Positions 34,991-46,950 of a DNA stretch of 64,000 nt are shown one piece after another. Positions within the stretch are counted from its first letter, which is position 1, and every line of letters begins with the position of its first letter. The DNA is from Anthoceros angustus (Eukaryota > Streptophyta > Anthocerotopsida > Anthocerotales > Anthocerotaceae), in the NCBI GenBank assembly GCA_010909165.1, contig MU008171.1:124001-188000 (forward strand). Direction: 5' to 3'. A model generated the notes under the pieces. The model saw nothing but the letters and a program-made list of their open reading frames with translations, had not been told where the DNA came from and searched no databases. The position numbers and the translations under genes are program-made.

Positions 34991-37900
34991 ACATGTATAA
35001 AAGTGCCTTGGCCTCGCATGTCTTTGGGCGCGTGGCGTAATATCGGGCAATTAGCCGCAAAAGTCTACATGACGCCATGTCATACATTGATTGCCAAGAC
35101 AACAATAAGAGTGGGCGCTTAGCTCGCTTTCCTTCGAACCATGCCCTTCGGGATGTCGTACAAGGGCGTTTCACCGCCCGACGCACCGCCCGGCATGTTC
35201 TGCTCCGCCTGTGGTCGCTGCCGCCAACAACTCATCCATCGCGGTACCGGGGCAAGTCCTCACCATCCGCTCCTCTTCCGAATTGTCTAATTCCGCTATC
35301 ATCATAGCATCGCACGTTGACGGTGCCCTCGGACATATGTGACACCGTGTCCGCGGGATGCATGGTGCCCACCATACGGTTGCCCATGCCCATCGCCCCG
35401 CAATTATTGCATGGGCCGCCATTAACCACAACAATTGAACCATATGGAGCGATCGAAGGTCACAATGGTCCGGCGCCGCCTTGCATTACTTGGCGAAGGC
35501 AATGAACTCGAGACGTGATGGAATACACGGCCGCGCCTGCACGCACTCTCGGCAAGGCGTAACATGTACAGACCGTGATCTGGCATTCTCCGCGTGACTG
35601 TGGATGACGCGGAAGAAGAATCGGGAGGAAGAACTTCGATTAAAATGGAAGCGTTGACTTCAAACAAATAAGCCATTCGAACAAAAAGAAGTCTCGCCGT
35701 GAACAACTGCTACACCATGGACGCACGTGGACTCACTCGACCGACCTCGCCTCGGGAACAGGAGCTCCGAGGATGCCGCAGCTAAAGCATCCGCAGCTAT
35801 GTGTCGACAATGGAAGCCTCCGACAAGACCCCTATGGTGTTCTCACGAATCAAGCGCGGAGACATCACCGCATGTCTCGCAGACGCCAAATGCCACCGCC
35901 GACCGACCCCCGAGCCATCGAGTGGCATGGAACGGACTTGTGGGTCCGTGTTTGGATTACCGTCGCTCCCGCAGCAGAGTGCCGTGGAAGACGAGTTCAC
36001 AGACACGAGATGTCTTCCGGATGGACGCCTCTGCCGCCGGCACCACGCCTTCCGCGAACGATGGATAGAAAGGGATGACGGCCATCGATCGAGGGTTGGG
36101 GACAACGCCGGGAACGCTCGCTCGGGTGACTCCACTTCGTGCAACATTCAATGTCATATGTTTGGCATCGCAGACATTGACGTCATGCCTTGTGTCAAGA
36201 ATGCGTGAAAGGCAAAACATTTCAGGCAGGGGCGCCACCATCGCTAGGGTGCATAACCTCCTTAATCTGCACCTTGTCTACGGCGTGGAGCTCATGCTCG
36301 AAATCTCGAGAGCTCCCAAGCGGCGAAAACAATCCTGGAAAACGGACACTGCACCCAATGGCTGCAAAGCGCGTCCCATGCCGCGTCCCTCCCTCTCCTG
36401 TCCATGCCTCCTCAATTGTGGATCTTCATCCACAAGCATGCATCCGATGTGAACCCTCCACATCTGCAGCTCATTCTGCCCAAAAAGACGACTTAGATGC
36501 ACAACATCTACTTGCACGGCCTTTGCAAGAATTTGTTCGGGTCTCCGGTGCCTCTTCTTCCTGGAGTCCCCTCGGCCGCTGAGGGGTTGCCGCGCCCGCT
36601 TGAGCAGAGCCCCGCTGCGCATTCAACCACGTCGATTTCTTTCCTTCGCCTCACCGTGGACGATGGCCTCGGACGCATCGCCTCGCCCCTTGGCCTTCGT
36701 CTTCCTTTGACCTCCCTTTCTTTCGCGCCTGCGGATATGAACTCCTTCCTTTCCTAACGGGTCCATGGGCTGCATCGCGACACACATTCCGCAGACTCGG
36801 TTCCTTTTAGAGGTGTGACCCACGCTTTGGGCAATAGGTGCGGAATTAGTAGCCTTTGTTTAATTCATGTCCATCCTCACGGCGCTAAGAGTGCACAATC
36901 GGAAATTGAAGGCAATCATGACCCACGTAACACGGAAATGTCGCGGACGGGGTTGTGGTGCGAGTATGGAGGCACCACTCCATACCCTCCATTCCGCCAA
37001 CCGCACCTCACAGCGCCCGCTTTATTTCCAGCCACTCAAGTGTATGATTCGATTGCCGGAAAGGACATTCCCGGCAAGGCCCACATCCCCGCCTCGCACC
37101 TCGACCTCCGAGGTGTACACCTCCCTCCCTCCACCAGATGTACCTATGAAGAGACGTGCCTGGGAGCGAGGACCGTGCATACCAGTCCTTGATGGCAACA
37201 GACGGAGAGCAACCTTCCGTCTGTCGCCCTTCGGGCAATGGACGGAGAGCAACCTTCCGTCCATCGCCCTGATGGCCATCGTCGGCCCCGGGTCCAATCC
37301 TTCATAGCCATACTCGGTGCCTATCTATAGGAGCCCACAACCTCCGCACACACCTGCAATGTTGGAAGGAAGATAGTTGAGCACGGAAGGGAAAAGGCGG
37401 CCGCATGCAGGAACCAAAAACTATTGAACGCAATGAGTGAAAAGGGGTGAATCCCCAGGCCGCGACACCTTGGGCCGGCACCTTGGTCATGGACGCAGTT
37501 TCCACACACACAAACTAACCCCACTACCGAGATCCGGCGGTGGTGGTGGTCGAGACAACTCCAAGGCGTTGGGAGGCTTCCACTTGGCCATTGGAACGGG
37601 GTTCCAAAAAGGGCGAGGATACACACTGGCACAGACAGCCACCGGGTCCTTGACGGCCATCGAGTGTGGAGGTGTCCAAAAGTGCAAGCCGTATGCCCAA
37701 CCCATTCAAGATGTAGGAATGCGGAAGTCACAGATCCGCCGCGGCACATCCGCTGGACACTAGGGACGAGGGCTCGCACTGCACCGCCAAGGGGCGGGGC
37801 GAGGGGGGTGGGGGCCGAGGAGAGGAACGGTGGAGACGCGGGTGGGGAGGGGTGGAGGGGAGTGATGTGGGGTTCACGGGTAGGCCTCAAAGCAGAGGAG

Positions 37901-38379
37901 ACTTAAGCAAGAGCTGGAGCTTTTCGATCACGTGAGTTCGTAGTTAAAGCAAATCTCGGAGAAGAGCCGATTTCTACGCAATCGTGGCCTCCGGAACATC
38001 GGTTTACTTGGGAGAATCTGATATCGACCTCTGCTCCGACAAGCTTGCGAGGGCAGCATTGACGGCCACAAGCCTGCCCCGCCATGGCGACCTTTGGCGG
38101 TGGTGTCGCCCGCAGCGACGTGAGTAGCGGGTTTTCGTGAGGTAAGCATAATTAACAGCAATCGACATCGAACAAGTATGGTATAAACCTTGACAATGGT
38201 GCAATGCAGATGGACTCCTAGGATCATGGCGACCACCCCAAGTGCTTTGTAATGACCGGTATGATGACACATATTCATTTCACACCCACGCTATCCACGA
38301 TGCACACTTGCACCGAGGTGCCTCACAAGGGTGACGACACGAAACGGTCTCGTGGTCACCGGGATTGTCTTTGGTCCAT
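34991..38379. other. CACTA internal region, no gene recognised; small hairpin duplication
   Basis: No protein family is seen. At about 37200-37263 'gacggagagcaaccttccgtc' occurs twice in tandem. Each copy is flanked by pairing bases, so each can form a small stem. Otherwise only short frames on both strands. Confidence 0.45.
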
Positions 38380-39855
38380 GATGAGTCAATGCATGTCATG
38401 GTCCTTGGATTGGGAAATGCCCATGTCCGTCAGTCATTTGTCCTTCCGCCATGACATGTACATGCATGACATGGTCCAGACATCGCATGACTTGACATGT
38501 ATATGCATGTCATGGGCTTGACCATGGCATGCATTTACATGTCATGGCCGAACATATATAGTCACGAATATCTCGCTCACACGACGGCCAAGCACATTGG
38601 CATTTCGAGGCCAAGGACAAATGCGACCTCATTGCACAAGGATTTATTTGTCCTTGGGCCTGACATGCGCGCATGTCGTCATGGCCCATGTCTGTCATGT
38701 CCTTGGCCCATGACGTGCATATACATGTCATGGGCCAAGGACATGATATGACCATGACATGCATATGCATGTGATGGTCCAAGGAAACATTTTTCCTTTG
38801 ACCATGAAATGTATATGCATGTAAATGTCATGACATTTATATAATAGGCATGGGCCAAGGACATTTATATAATTGCCATGGGCCAAGGACAATTTGTCCT
38901 TGGGCCATGACATGTATATTACAAGGCGTTTCATGGGGCAAGGACAACTTTGTCCTTGGCCCATGGCAATGCATGGCATGGTCAAGACCAGGACATGAAC
39001 CGCCATTTCGGCCAAGGACACATTTGTCCTTGGCCCACAAACTGTATGCATGGCATGGTGGCCCGACATAATCATACCGGGAAGGACAAATTGTCCTCGG
39101 CCCAGACATGTAAATTCATGTCATGGGCGAAGGACAATTTGTCCTTGGCCCACGAAAGGCAAAGGCACATATTGGTGTCTATATATGTATAGCGATGAGG
39201 GTGGTGTAGACTTCATTTGGGAGGACATGCTATTATGAGGACTTAAAACACAAGGAGCGCATGATGAGGTGGCCAAACATGCATGGGGATGATGGTTTAG
39301 TTGTCATGGGCCAAGGACAACTTTGAGCTTGGCCCATGACATGTAAATGCATGGCATGGTCTTAACCATGACATGCACCATGGGCCAAGGACAAAGTTGT
39401 GCTTGGCACATGACATGCATATGGATGTCATGGGCCAAGGAAAACTTTGTCCTTCGCCGACATGCATATGCATGTCGGCGCAGGACATGCATATGCATAT
39501 ATATGACATGACATTTATATATGCCATGGGCCAAGGACAAAGTTCTTGGCCCATGACATTTATACATGTCATGGGCCAAGGACAACTTTGTCCTTGGCCC
39601 ATGGCATGTATATAAATGTCAGATGACAATGACATATATATACATGACATGGTCCAATGAAAATGTTTCCTTGGACCATGTCATGCATATGCATGTCATG
39701 GTCATAATGTCCGTGGGCCATGACATGTATATGCATGTTATGGGCTGTGGACATGACATGACCATGGGCCATGACATGGAATACCGAGGCCCAAGGACAA
39801 ATAGTTCCTTGGGCAATGACGGCATATGTCCTCTCGAAATGACGTGAATGTTCTT
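38380..39855. repeat. Array of alternating short palindromes
   Basis: Two palindrome types alternate for about 1.5 kb. Type 1 is CATGACATG-cataTG-CATGTCATG with variable centres (for example at 38753-38773 and 39683-39703). Type 2 is GGCCAAGGACAA-T-TTGTCCTTGGCC or with one to three central bases changed (for example at 38881-38906, 39129-39153 and 39573-39599). Together they make units of about 60 bp, repeated some 15-20 times with drift. Because every unit is self-complementary, the same peptide-like words appear on both strands; these frames are not genes. Confidence 0.9.
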
Positions 39856-39990
39856 GGCCCGAAAAATGTGTGCGAATTTGGTGACTATATATGTCTACGA
39901 GTGATAAGTGTGGTCATCGTTGATTAGGTCCCACTTGTTATAATGAGGAGTTGAGACATAAGGGGCGATGAGGTGGCAACTTTGAATGGC
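39167..39990. repeat. Higher-order unit: a 120-bp spacer module repeated about 700 bp apart
   Basis: The non-palindromic module at 39167-39290 ('tggtgtctatatatgtatag' through 'catgatgaggtggc') recurs in diverged form at about 39868-39990 ('tggtgactatatatgtctac' through 'gcgatgaggtggc'). The palindrome array is therefore itself organised as a larger repeat of about 700 bp. Confidence 0.65.
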
Positions 39991-42900
39991 GACGGTGCGC
40001 ATGGCGTCACGCGCATCGCATGCGCGTCGGAGACATGGCCTATTACTTCGCGCGACCGTCACCGCGTGTTACTTCCACTTGCATCTTTTCAATCACACCT
40101 TGCGGTTGCAACTGCTTTGTCTCGGTCGCTCGCTCGCTCGACTTTCGCGTTACAAAGATGGTGTGGGACGTGGACTTGAGGATTTGGCCGAGGCTGTCCG
40201 CCTAAGTCGGCACCGACTTCAACTCGCCGTGACACACCCGCTGAAGATGGCGCCGGCATCAAAGGAGGGCGCCCCGCCGTCTGCAGGCGGCAATGGCGAT
40301 TATGGCGGCCGGTGGTGGCAAGCAAAGTGAAAGGGACCAGGCGGGGTCATGGAAGTGTCACCCCCGGGGAAACGGCGGCCGGAGGTGGAAACGGTGGGTG
40401 GACCCATAGAGGCCGGCCCATCCGAGACAGGGAGAGGGCGTGGCGGAGGGTGGCACAGTGACAACAGACTGGGAGCGCCACCATGAAGATGGGCAAGTGT
40501 CCCTTCCAAGGTTGCGAGGAGGGTGATGGCGATGCCAAGTTGCCCCCTGCCGAGGGTGGGGGGATGGGAAGATGCTTCCCACCATCAACCCCTCGCTGGG
40601 AGGGGAGCGACCCGCCTCCTATGGGCGGCTGGCTGCTCCAGGGGTTTTTGGTCCTCCGAGTGGGAGGTGGCCCTTCCCGGAGCAGTGGCTGGTCCTGGGA
40701 TGAGCGAACATCGGTCCCCCGCCCTTGTGGCATGGATGCCCCAGTGCGCGCCCACTGGGCCGCCCATCCCGCCTCCCGAGAAGGTGGACCACTTGCCTAT
40801 GCCGACTGCGAGCAATGAGCGAGGTGCACGCGAGCCAAGGGAGGAAGGGCATGCTCGACCTCCACCGTGAAGAACATGGATGTGGGAGATGAGGACAGGG
40901 TTGAGGGGCAAGCCGAGGCCGAGACCGACTCGAGGCGGATGGAAATGGCGAGGACGAGGACAATGCGAGGATGAGGCCGAGGTGGGTGACATGGAAGAAC
41001 GGGTGACAGACGACGCCCCCACCACCGCAACTCCGGCAGAGATAGGAGAACTCACCACCTGGCCGAAGCAACTCGACGACGCCATTGTCAGACAGTGTGC
41101 TCCACGGCGGGAGGAGTGTTTATTGTCACCACTGTGCGATGGAGGTTGGGTCGAAATGAGGATCAGCGCGGTGGAGGATGAAGAAGGACTGCTGAGGAGG
41201 GCCTTCCATCGCGTCTTGGAGCTAGTGTGCGAAGATGACGTTGATGGTGCCGACAAGCCATGACGAGAGTCCGAGGGAGAGGGTGAGTATGGTAGAGATT
41301 GAGTTTCCGCATCGACCGGGATGAGATTGTGGCGAGGTTTGCGGTGTGCATCACGGAACCACAACGTAGGGAAGAAGGTGAGGCAAGCATTGATATGGAG
41401 GGAGAAGGGTAAGGATGCGAAATGGCTCCATCCGCCGAATGTCACAACGAAGGCATGGAGGAAGGCCGTGGAGGTGGGGTGGTGACGTTGCACAAGAATG
41501 GGGGTGTGGCCAACACCTCGAAGCCGCAACGCCCGCAAGGCCGGCAAGCATGATCAAGGGACCAATCCCTTTGGTCCACTAGGGCGAAAGATTTTGAAAG
41601 GAAGTTCGTGCAACGGGTGGGGAGGGAGCCAGAGGAGCTGGTGGGCAGCGAGGAATGGCTTGGAGAACATGCCGAGTATTGGAGAGGTAAGGGAAAAGGC
41701 ATGGCGCGTGAGAGGGCAAGTGGGCGAGGCAACGCTTGTGGATGTGATCACCGAGTGGCATGTGCGGATGCTTGGAGACGGAATGCAAGAGGGAAGCAAT
41801 GGATGAGGCGAGGACAAGACACATGCAAAGTGCGAAGAGGGTGGGGGGACAACGAGGGAGAGGGAGGGAAGATGCTGGGCATGGAAGAAGGGGGACAATG
41901 GTGGAAGTGGTGGCACCGACACGGAGGATCACACGAGCGTGTCGAAAAGTGTAAGTGCAAATGTGTAACATGTCATGCAAATGGCATGCAATGGGCGAAA
42001 TAATCATCACTGCGGCTTTGTTGCAGCCATGGTGGTCGAAAAAGAAGGAAGCTGTGGAAGGATGTGGGAAACGCAGCCTGTGAGGCGTGAGGGAAGAGAA
42101 AGCGGGCACCAAGCATGACACCAACAAGCAAAGGAAGAAAGCGGGTTCTACACGGAAGAAGAAGAAGAATCCTCCGAGGACAACCAATGAGTGTAGGGGT
42201 GTCGCAAGAAGCCTAAGTAGCATAGGATTTAGTTTTATGTAGGAAGAAAGTGAGGGCTTCGATGAGTTAGCCGCCATCTAGATGAATGTGGTTCAGAGCG
42301 CAGGTGATGTGAAGGCGAAAAGGGAGAAGCTTGGCTGCCCCGAATCGATGACTCGAATGCATAATTGTGACATTGCGCTTTGTGACACAAGCGAATTGGT
42401 AGGTGTGGGTTGCACGATTGCTAGGTTTCTGCATGTGTGAAAAGACGACTGTGCACGGTTGGGGAAACGACGACGCCATTGCTCATGGGTACCGGACAAA
42501 AGCATGGGATTAGTCCTCATGTACCACCCTTTCCCAATTCGTGACATCAAGGTATGTATGTATAAAGGAACCTAGTTGTCCATGCACTCGGGAGTGGAGG
42601 AGGATGGTGACGAACAAGCGGTCGCGCGTGTTCAAGCCTAAGTCAAACGATTTTGCAACAAAGAACAAGAGGTAACGGCACAAGAATGTGCGATATCCAT
42701 GTCGGAAATAAAAATCCAGATAATCCGTGTTCATGTACAAATACCTACCTACAAGTAGGTACCGACGTATGAAGGTAAATCCAGATTCTACAAGTAGGTA
42801 CCGACGTATGAAGGTAATGTGTATTCTATCTCTACCGATATCGTGCAAAAGCCATAAACAAATAGTATACAAGCCAATAATAGCTATGGTAAGCCATAAA

Positions 42901-43285
42901 CAATTAGTATACAAGCCAATAATAGCTATGGTAGGAAAAAGGTTGATATAGGAATTATGGTGTGGTAGAGGAAGGAGACAATGAGAGACAATGAGAGATT
43001 AATGAGCATGTTAGTGTGATATCCGTTTGGGCGCCATTAACAATAGTTGTGAAGAGAGAGTGCAATGAAGAGCAATAGGAAAAACATTAACTAATTGTAC
43101 TTCCAATGGGGTGTAATAAAAGAGGGGACTGATAGAGAAGAGAGAGAGGGTCCTTGTACCATGTTGCATTTGCATGAGGGAATTCATAAACAATGCGTAT
43201 GAGAGGGGATGTAGTTAAGAGGGTGAAGTGGTAGGAGAGAGAGCAAGGTTCGTGTTAAGGCCCAATGCGGAAAGAAATGACAAAC
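39991..43285. other. CACTA internal region, no gene recognised; two short tandem duplications
   Basis: GC-rich frames on both strands without family motifs. 'acaagtaggtaccgacgtat' repeats at 42751 and 42790 (period 39). 'gccataaacaa(a)tagtatac' repeats at 42851 and 42893 (period 42). Confidence 0.45.
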
Positions 43286-44720
43286 TTAATACCAAGCCTC
43301 CAAATGATGTTGCAAGTTACAAGTGTAACATAAAATTGCAACAACGACTGTAACATAGGGGGCCATTTCTAGTAGGGATACAACCCAGGGCTCACGATTC
43401 GGCATGACGTCCTTGTGAGCGAAAACCTGTGTGACATGTGCAGGAAATGTATAAGGCCCCATCTTGTGATTGCGGGCATACCGGTAGGGCTGCCTCGTGT
43501 CGACTGCCCAGAACCCGCAAAAATCTCTCTCCATACTCGGTGAAACCCTGGTTAGGGAGCATTCGTACCAGTGCACATTAAGGACAATGGTACTGAAATT
43601 GCCTTCCTCGCACGATACAACCAGGATCTCAATAATTCTTCCAAAGAATTCGGCCTTCTCAATTGAGCCCACCATGTCAAATTCGCCATGTACCCAACTG
43701 TCCTGTGTCGAAGTTTTGTTCTCATGAACGCTCGGAAGTGATAACAGGTTCAGCCCCTATATGCCTTCGGTTTTCCCCGCCGAAGGCTGCACGGATGTCG
43801 GAATGAATGGGACCCATTGCCCACTTCCCCTTCTCACACCATCCGCAACCATGTCGAAAGTCCTCATCTGTCCGTAATGCATGCTCCGCCTCAATGGCGA
43901 TAAAACTTGAATGTCAGAATAAATACCAAAATGCCTTCGAGCATCCACCCCAAGCTTTACCGTCTCGCCTTGCCCGATGGTGTGGTCTACTTCCTCGAAA
44001 ACTGTGAACTACCTCGGACACATGTGCTTGGCCTTGGTTTCCATCCATAAACTCCGAGGCATAGTGCATAGCCTCCATGGCCGATATCCTGCTGCAGAAC
44101 CCTCGGGTTTGGCGCTTGTTTTAAGCACAAGTAGGTACCGCCCATCGGGTACATCCACCGCGTATCGGGCCATGTGTTTCCACTTCATCCACAAGATGGA
44201 TAATGAGGTGTTGCATAACATTCCGAATGTCAAGGCATGAACCGCTCTAGCTTGATGAAGATGTCGATAACCTCGCCTTTTCGCCGGGATATCGGACACA
44301 TAAATCTCTTTGCCACATATCCATCTTTACAAACACGCCAATCGGTGATGACATTTAACTCGTGGTGGGAGCCTCGCAATGCTATGGGCAAGTAGCGCAT
44401 CAAACAATGCCAATCGTGACTTTTCATGCCAAGAACCTTGGGACCGGTAAAACATCCTTTCAAATTTGCACAAAGCGCTTGGCGCTTCATGTCGCAAATC
44501 TCATCCTTCCCCGAAGTCCGTGGTGAAAGGACGACGGCGGTGGCGATGGCGTGTTGAATCTCTCCTCCTCAACCACCCACACCCATGGCTTACATCACTC
44601 TTCCATATCAAACTGTGGATGGTGTCGCCTAACCCACTTAATGTGCCCCAAATAGCTTTGCGCTTGTTGGCCTCCACATAATAACGTCTTTGACCCACTT
44701 ATGGGTATGGGTGAGATAAG
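43286..44720 (-). pseudogene. CACTA transposase-like block B (TNPD) with DUF4216-like C-terminus
   Basis: The most orderly copy. From the N-terminal side: AIWGTLSGLGD at about 44660-44625; GMKSHDWHCLMRYLPIALRG at about 44433-44374 (family form KSHDCHxLMxxLLPVAIRG); HALTFGMLCN; then RYLLVLKTSAKPEGSAAGY at about 44144-44088 (family form ERYLxxLKxxVRNKxRPEGSIAxGY). An open stretch of 130 codons ends at 43286 and carries a DUF4216-like domain (AEFFGRIIEILVVSCEEGNF..., MERDFCGFWAVDTRQPYRY, HVTQVFAHKD). Small indels still interrupt the upstream part. Order and domains match plant CACTA transposases. Confidence 0.8.
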
Positions 44721-45039
44721 GCAATGAACGCAAAATGAGGGAGTGTCGTTTCACGCCCATGTCGTCGGGCCGCTCATGGCGGAGGCGCCCATGACTCCAT
44801 CTCGGCCATGACATACATCAGGCAGGGCACGGCAACTGATTGTTGAATGCCTCAATATGCATCCTACGGCGCGGGTCGTTCGGAGAAGGGCACCATCGTC
44901 GACAGCCTTCGTACAGGCACTTCTCCAATTCCTGAGACCATCTTGCACCTAGCTGAAGCCCACAATCAATGCAGGCAGCTTTCCCGCGTACTTGCAAGCC
45001 GAAAAGCGAACCCAATCCGGGGTAGTCGCAAGTTGCCAC

Positions 45040-46950
45040 AACCAATGCTGCCCGCAGATTGAATATCCGGTGTACATCGCCCAGCTGGAAAAATCCTCAC
45101 AAACTGCAGTCCCATAAGCTGCGCAATTCGGAGATTAGAGGTGCGGTAGATGTCCATATTTGGTACTTGGCGAGGCCACGGAATAATGGTTGATAGGATA
45201 ATGCGGTGTTTCTTTTGAAACCGGTGGGAGATTCATGACAAGCATCAGCGCGATAGACTTGGAATTAGACCGTGCTAGGGTTCATGCCATCGGTGGAAAT
45301 GCTAAGCCTCACATTTTGGTCATCCGCAAAATCTCCAACGGAGTCCAAAGTTCTCCGGCGGTGTGTCCCCAAGATCCTCATTTTCCCATCCTCGCGATTC
45401 CTAGCCCACCATGTCATGTCCCGTGCTAGCTTGGGACAAAAAATGCGCCTCAGCGCCAATTAATGGAAAGTACCAAAACTTTTCCTCGGGCGGCAAGCTC
45501 CTTCCAATACACTCGTGTCGTGTCTGAGGGCGATGGCGAAACTAAGCGTCTTGATGTGCATGTATGCTACGGTCTTTGGGACAGAGGCGATCCGAACACG
45601 TGATCGTGACACTTGGAGCAATAGTTTATTCGCCTCTTGCCGACTTAGCGGTAGAGTGTTTGGAGATGGCAACAAAGATGTGATGACACTGGAAAATTCG
45701 GACATTGCAGTCGAGATATTGTAACACTCTTGCACTTGAAGGAGCGCCGTGGTTGATGATAAGGTGCTTTGGTCACTCGGGGCCGTGCACGTCATATAAC
45801 GGCCTCTCCGATTCCTTACGCAAGGCATCATGCCATTCGTCGGCAAGGGCGAAGCAGTTGTGCATAGCTTCTACTCCTCCGGGCTCATGAGCATCATCGC
45901 AATATCCATTTCGGCCTTGCGATGTCATCTTGATCGATCTTCACATGTCGGGTCAGCGTGGGCCTCTTCACCATTCCGTAAGCTTGCACCGCGGACGTCG
46001 GCCGGTGGAGCTGGTCGACGTGGTGCTGACTAAGCGGAAAGTGACCACTCCAGAGGCTCTGCGGAACAATTTGCGGTGGCGAGAACCGTCATCTAGAGGT
46101 GAGTGAAATGGAAGGGCGCCATGGTACTGAATTCGTTGTGGGAGATTGTGATGTCGGGCATGCCTCACGCAATATCGAATCGCCGCAGTGCGGTTGAAGG
46201 GCGGCAATCCGACACGGACGAATCTTTGGGATTTGTCGATTCCTCGCGGTCTTACCATTTCAAGCGCACTTTGGCAGCGGTGCAACCCGAAATGTTTGAG
46301 TGATGTGTGCGGTAGCGGATGTGGCGGATAGCGAGGATGTCTTGCTCCTAGTCCTTACGCCCAAGTGTGAATGGTCACATCGAAAACCGGATCTTGACGA
46401 CGGTAGATTACGCTTGTGTGGAACCGGCTTCTTCCTACCCATCGGACATGGTTTACGCTCGAGTTAGTGTCCGAGTACATAGGACCTCGCCCAATGCGAA
46501 AAGCTCTTGCTCCAATCCCCATCTGTTCCTTCTTGGCGATAGGCCCTTTCAGATCATCTCTGTTCGTCCAGTCGATTCAGGTGGTTTGGAATGGCACCCG
46601 GTGACAGTAGTGAGGGGGCAAGCTTGGCAATCGAAGGCATGAATTCGGCTTCGGGTGTCGCCGCCCACAGCAGCGGAGATGGGGATGAGCCGCTCGCCGA
46701 TCTGCCCAACCTTGCTCCTGCGTCCGTGGCATCTGGGGGAGGTTCACCGCAGTCTGGAGGGCGTTCTGTCACCGAAGAAACACAACATTGGAAGTGGCGA
46801 GACCTGTGGCACGAAGAGGAAGCTTCGGTGTTGCGCGGCATGGACCAGAGCCTATCTGGAGCTGGGAGCATTCACCAGACCTCCCTTGCGGGGATTATGT
46901 GTGTGCCAAAGCATATCGGTGCAGACGGTGGACACCACAATTTGGACCCC
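45040..46950. repeat. Diverged copy of the 27.9-29.8 kb segment
   Basis: Aligns with 27925-29785 along its length, for example 'agattagaggtgcggtagat' near 45132 versus 'agattagaggctgcggtaga' near 28015. It includes the third copy of the 1.4-kb repeat (from 45402). Differences are mostly clusters of 1-6-base indels at CG-containing sites rather than single substitutions. Confidence 0.85.

Noticed and set aside
38490-39850. Many short frames repeating words like SWAKDNFVLGPW on both strands
   Set aside because: They are the direct result of the palindromic array, which translates alike on both strands. Not genes.
40585-41547. Long minus-strand frame of 320 codons, rich in Pro, Ser and His
   Set aside because: No motif, composition follows the GC-rich strand, and equally long frames lie on the other strand. 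It is inside the CACTA element and looks like chance.
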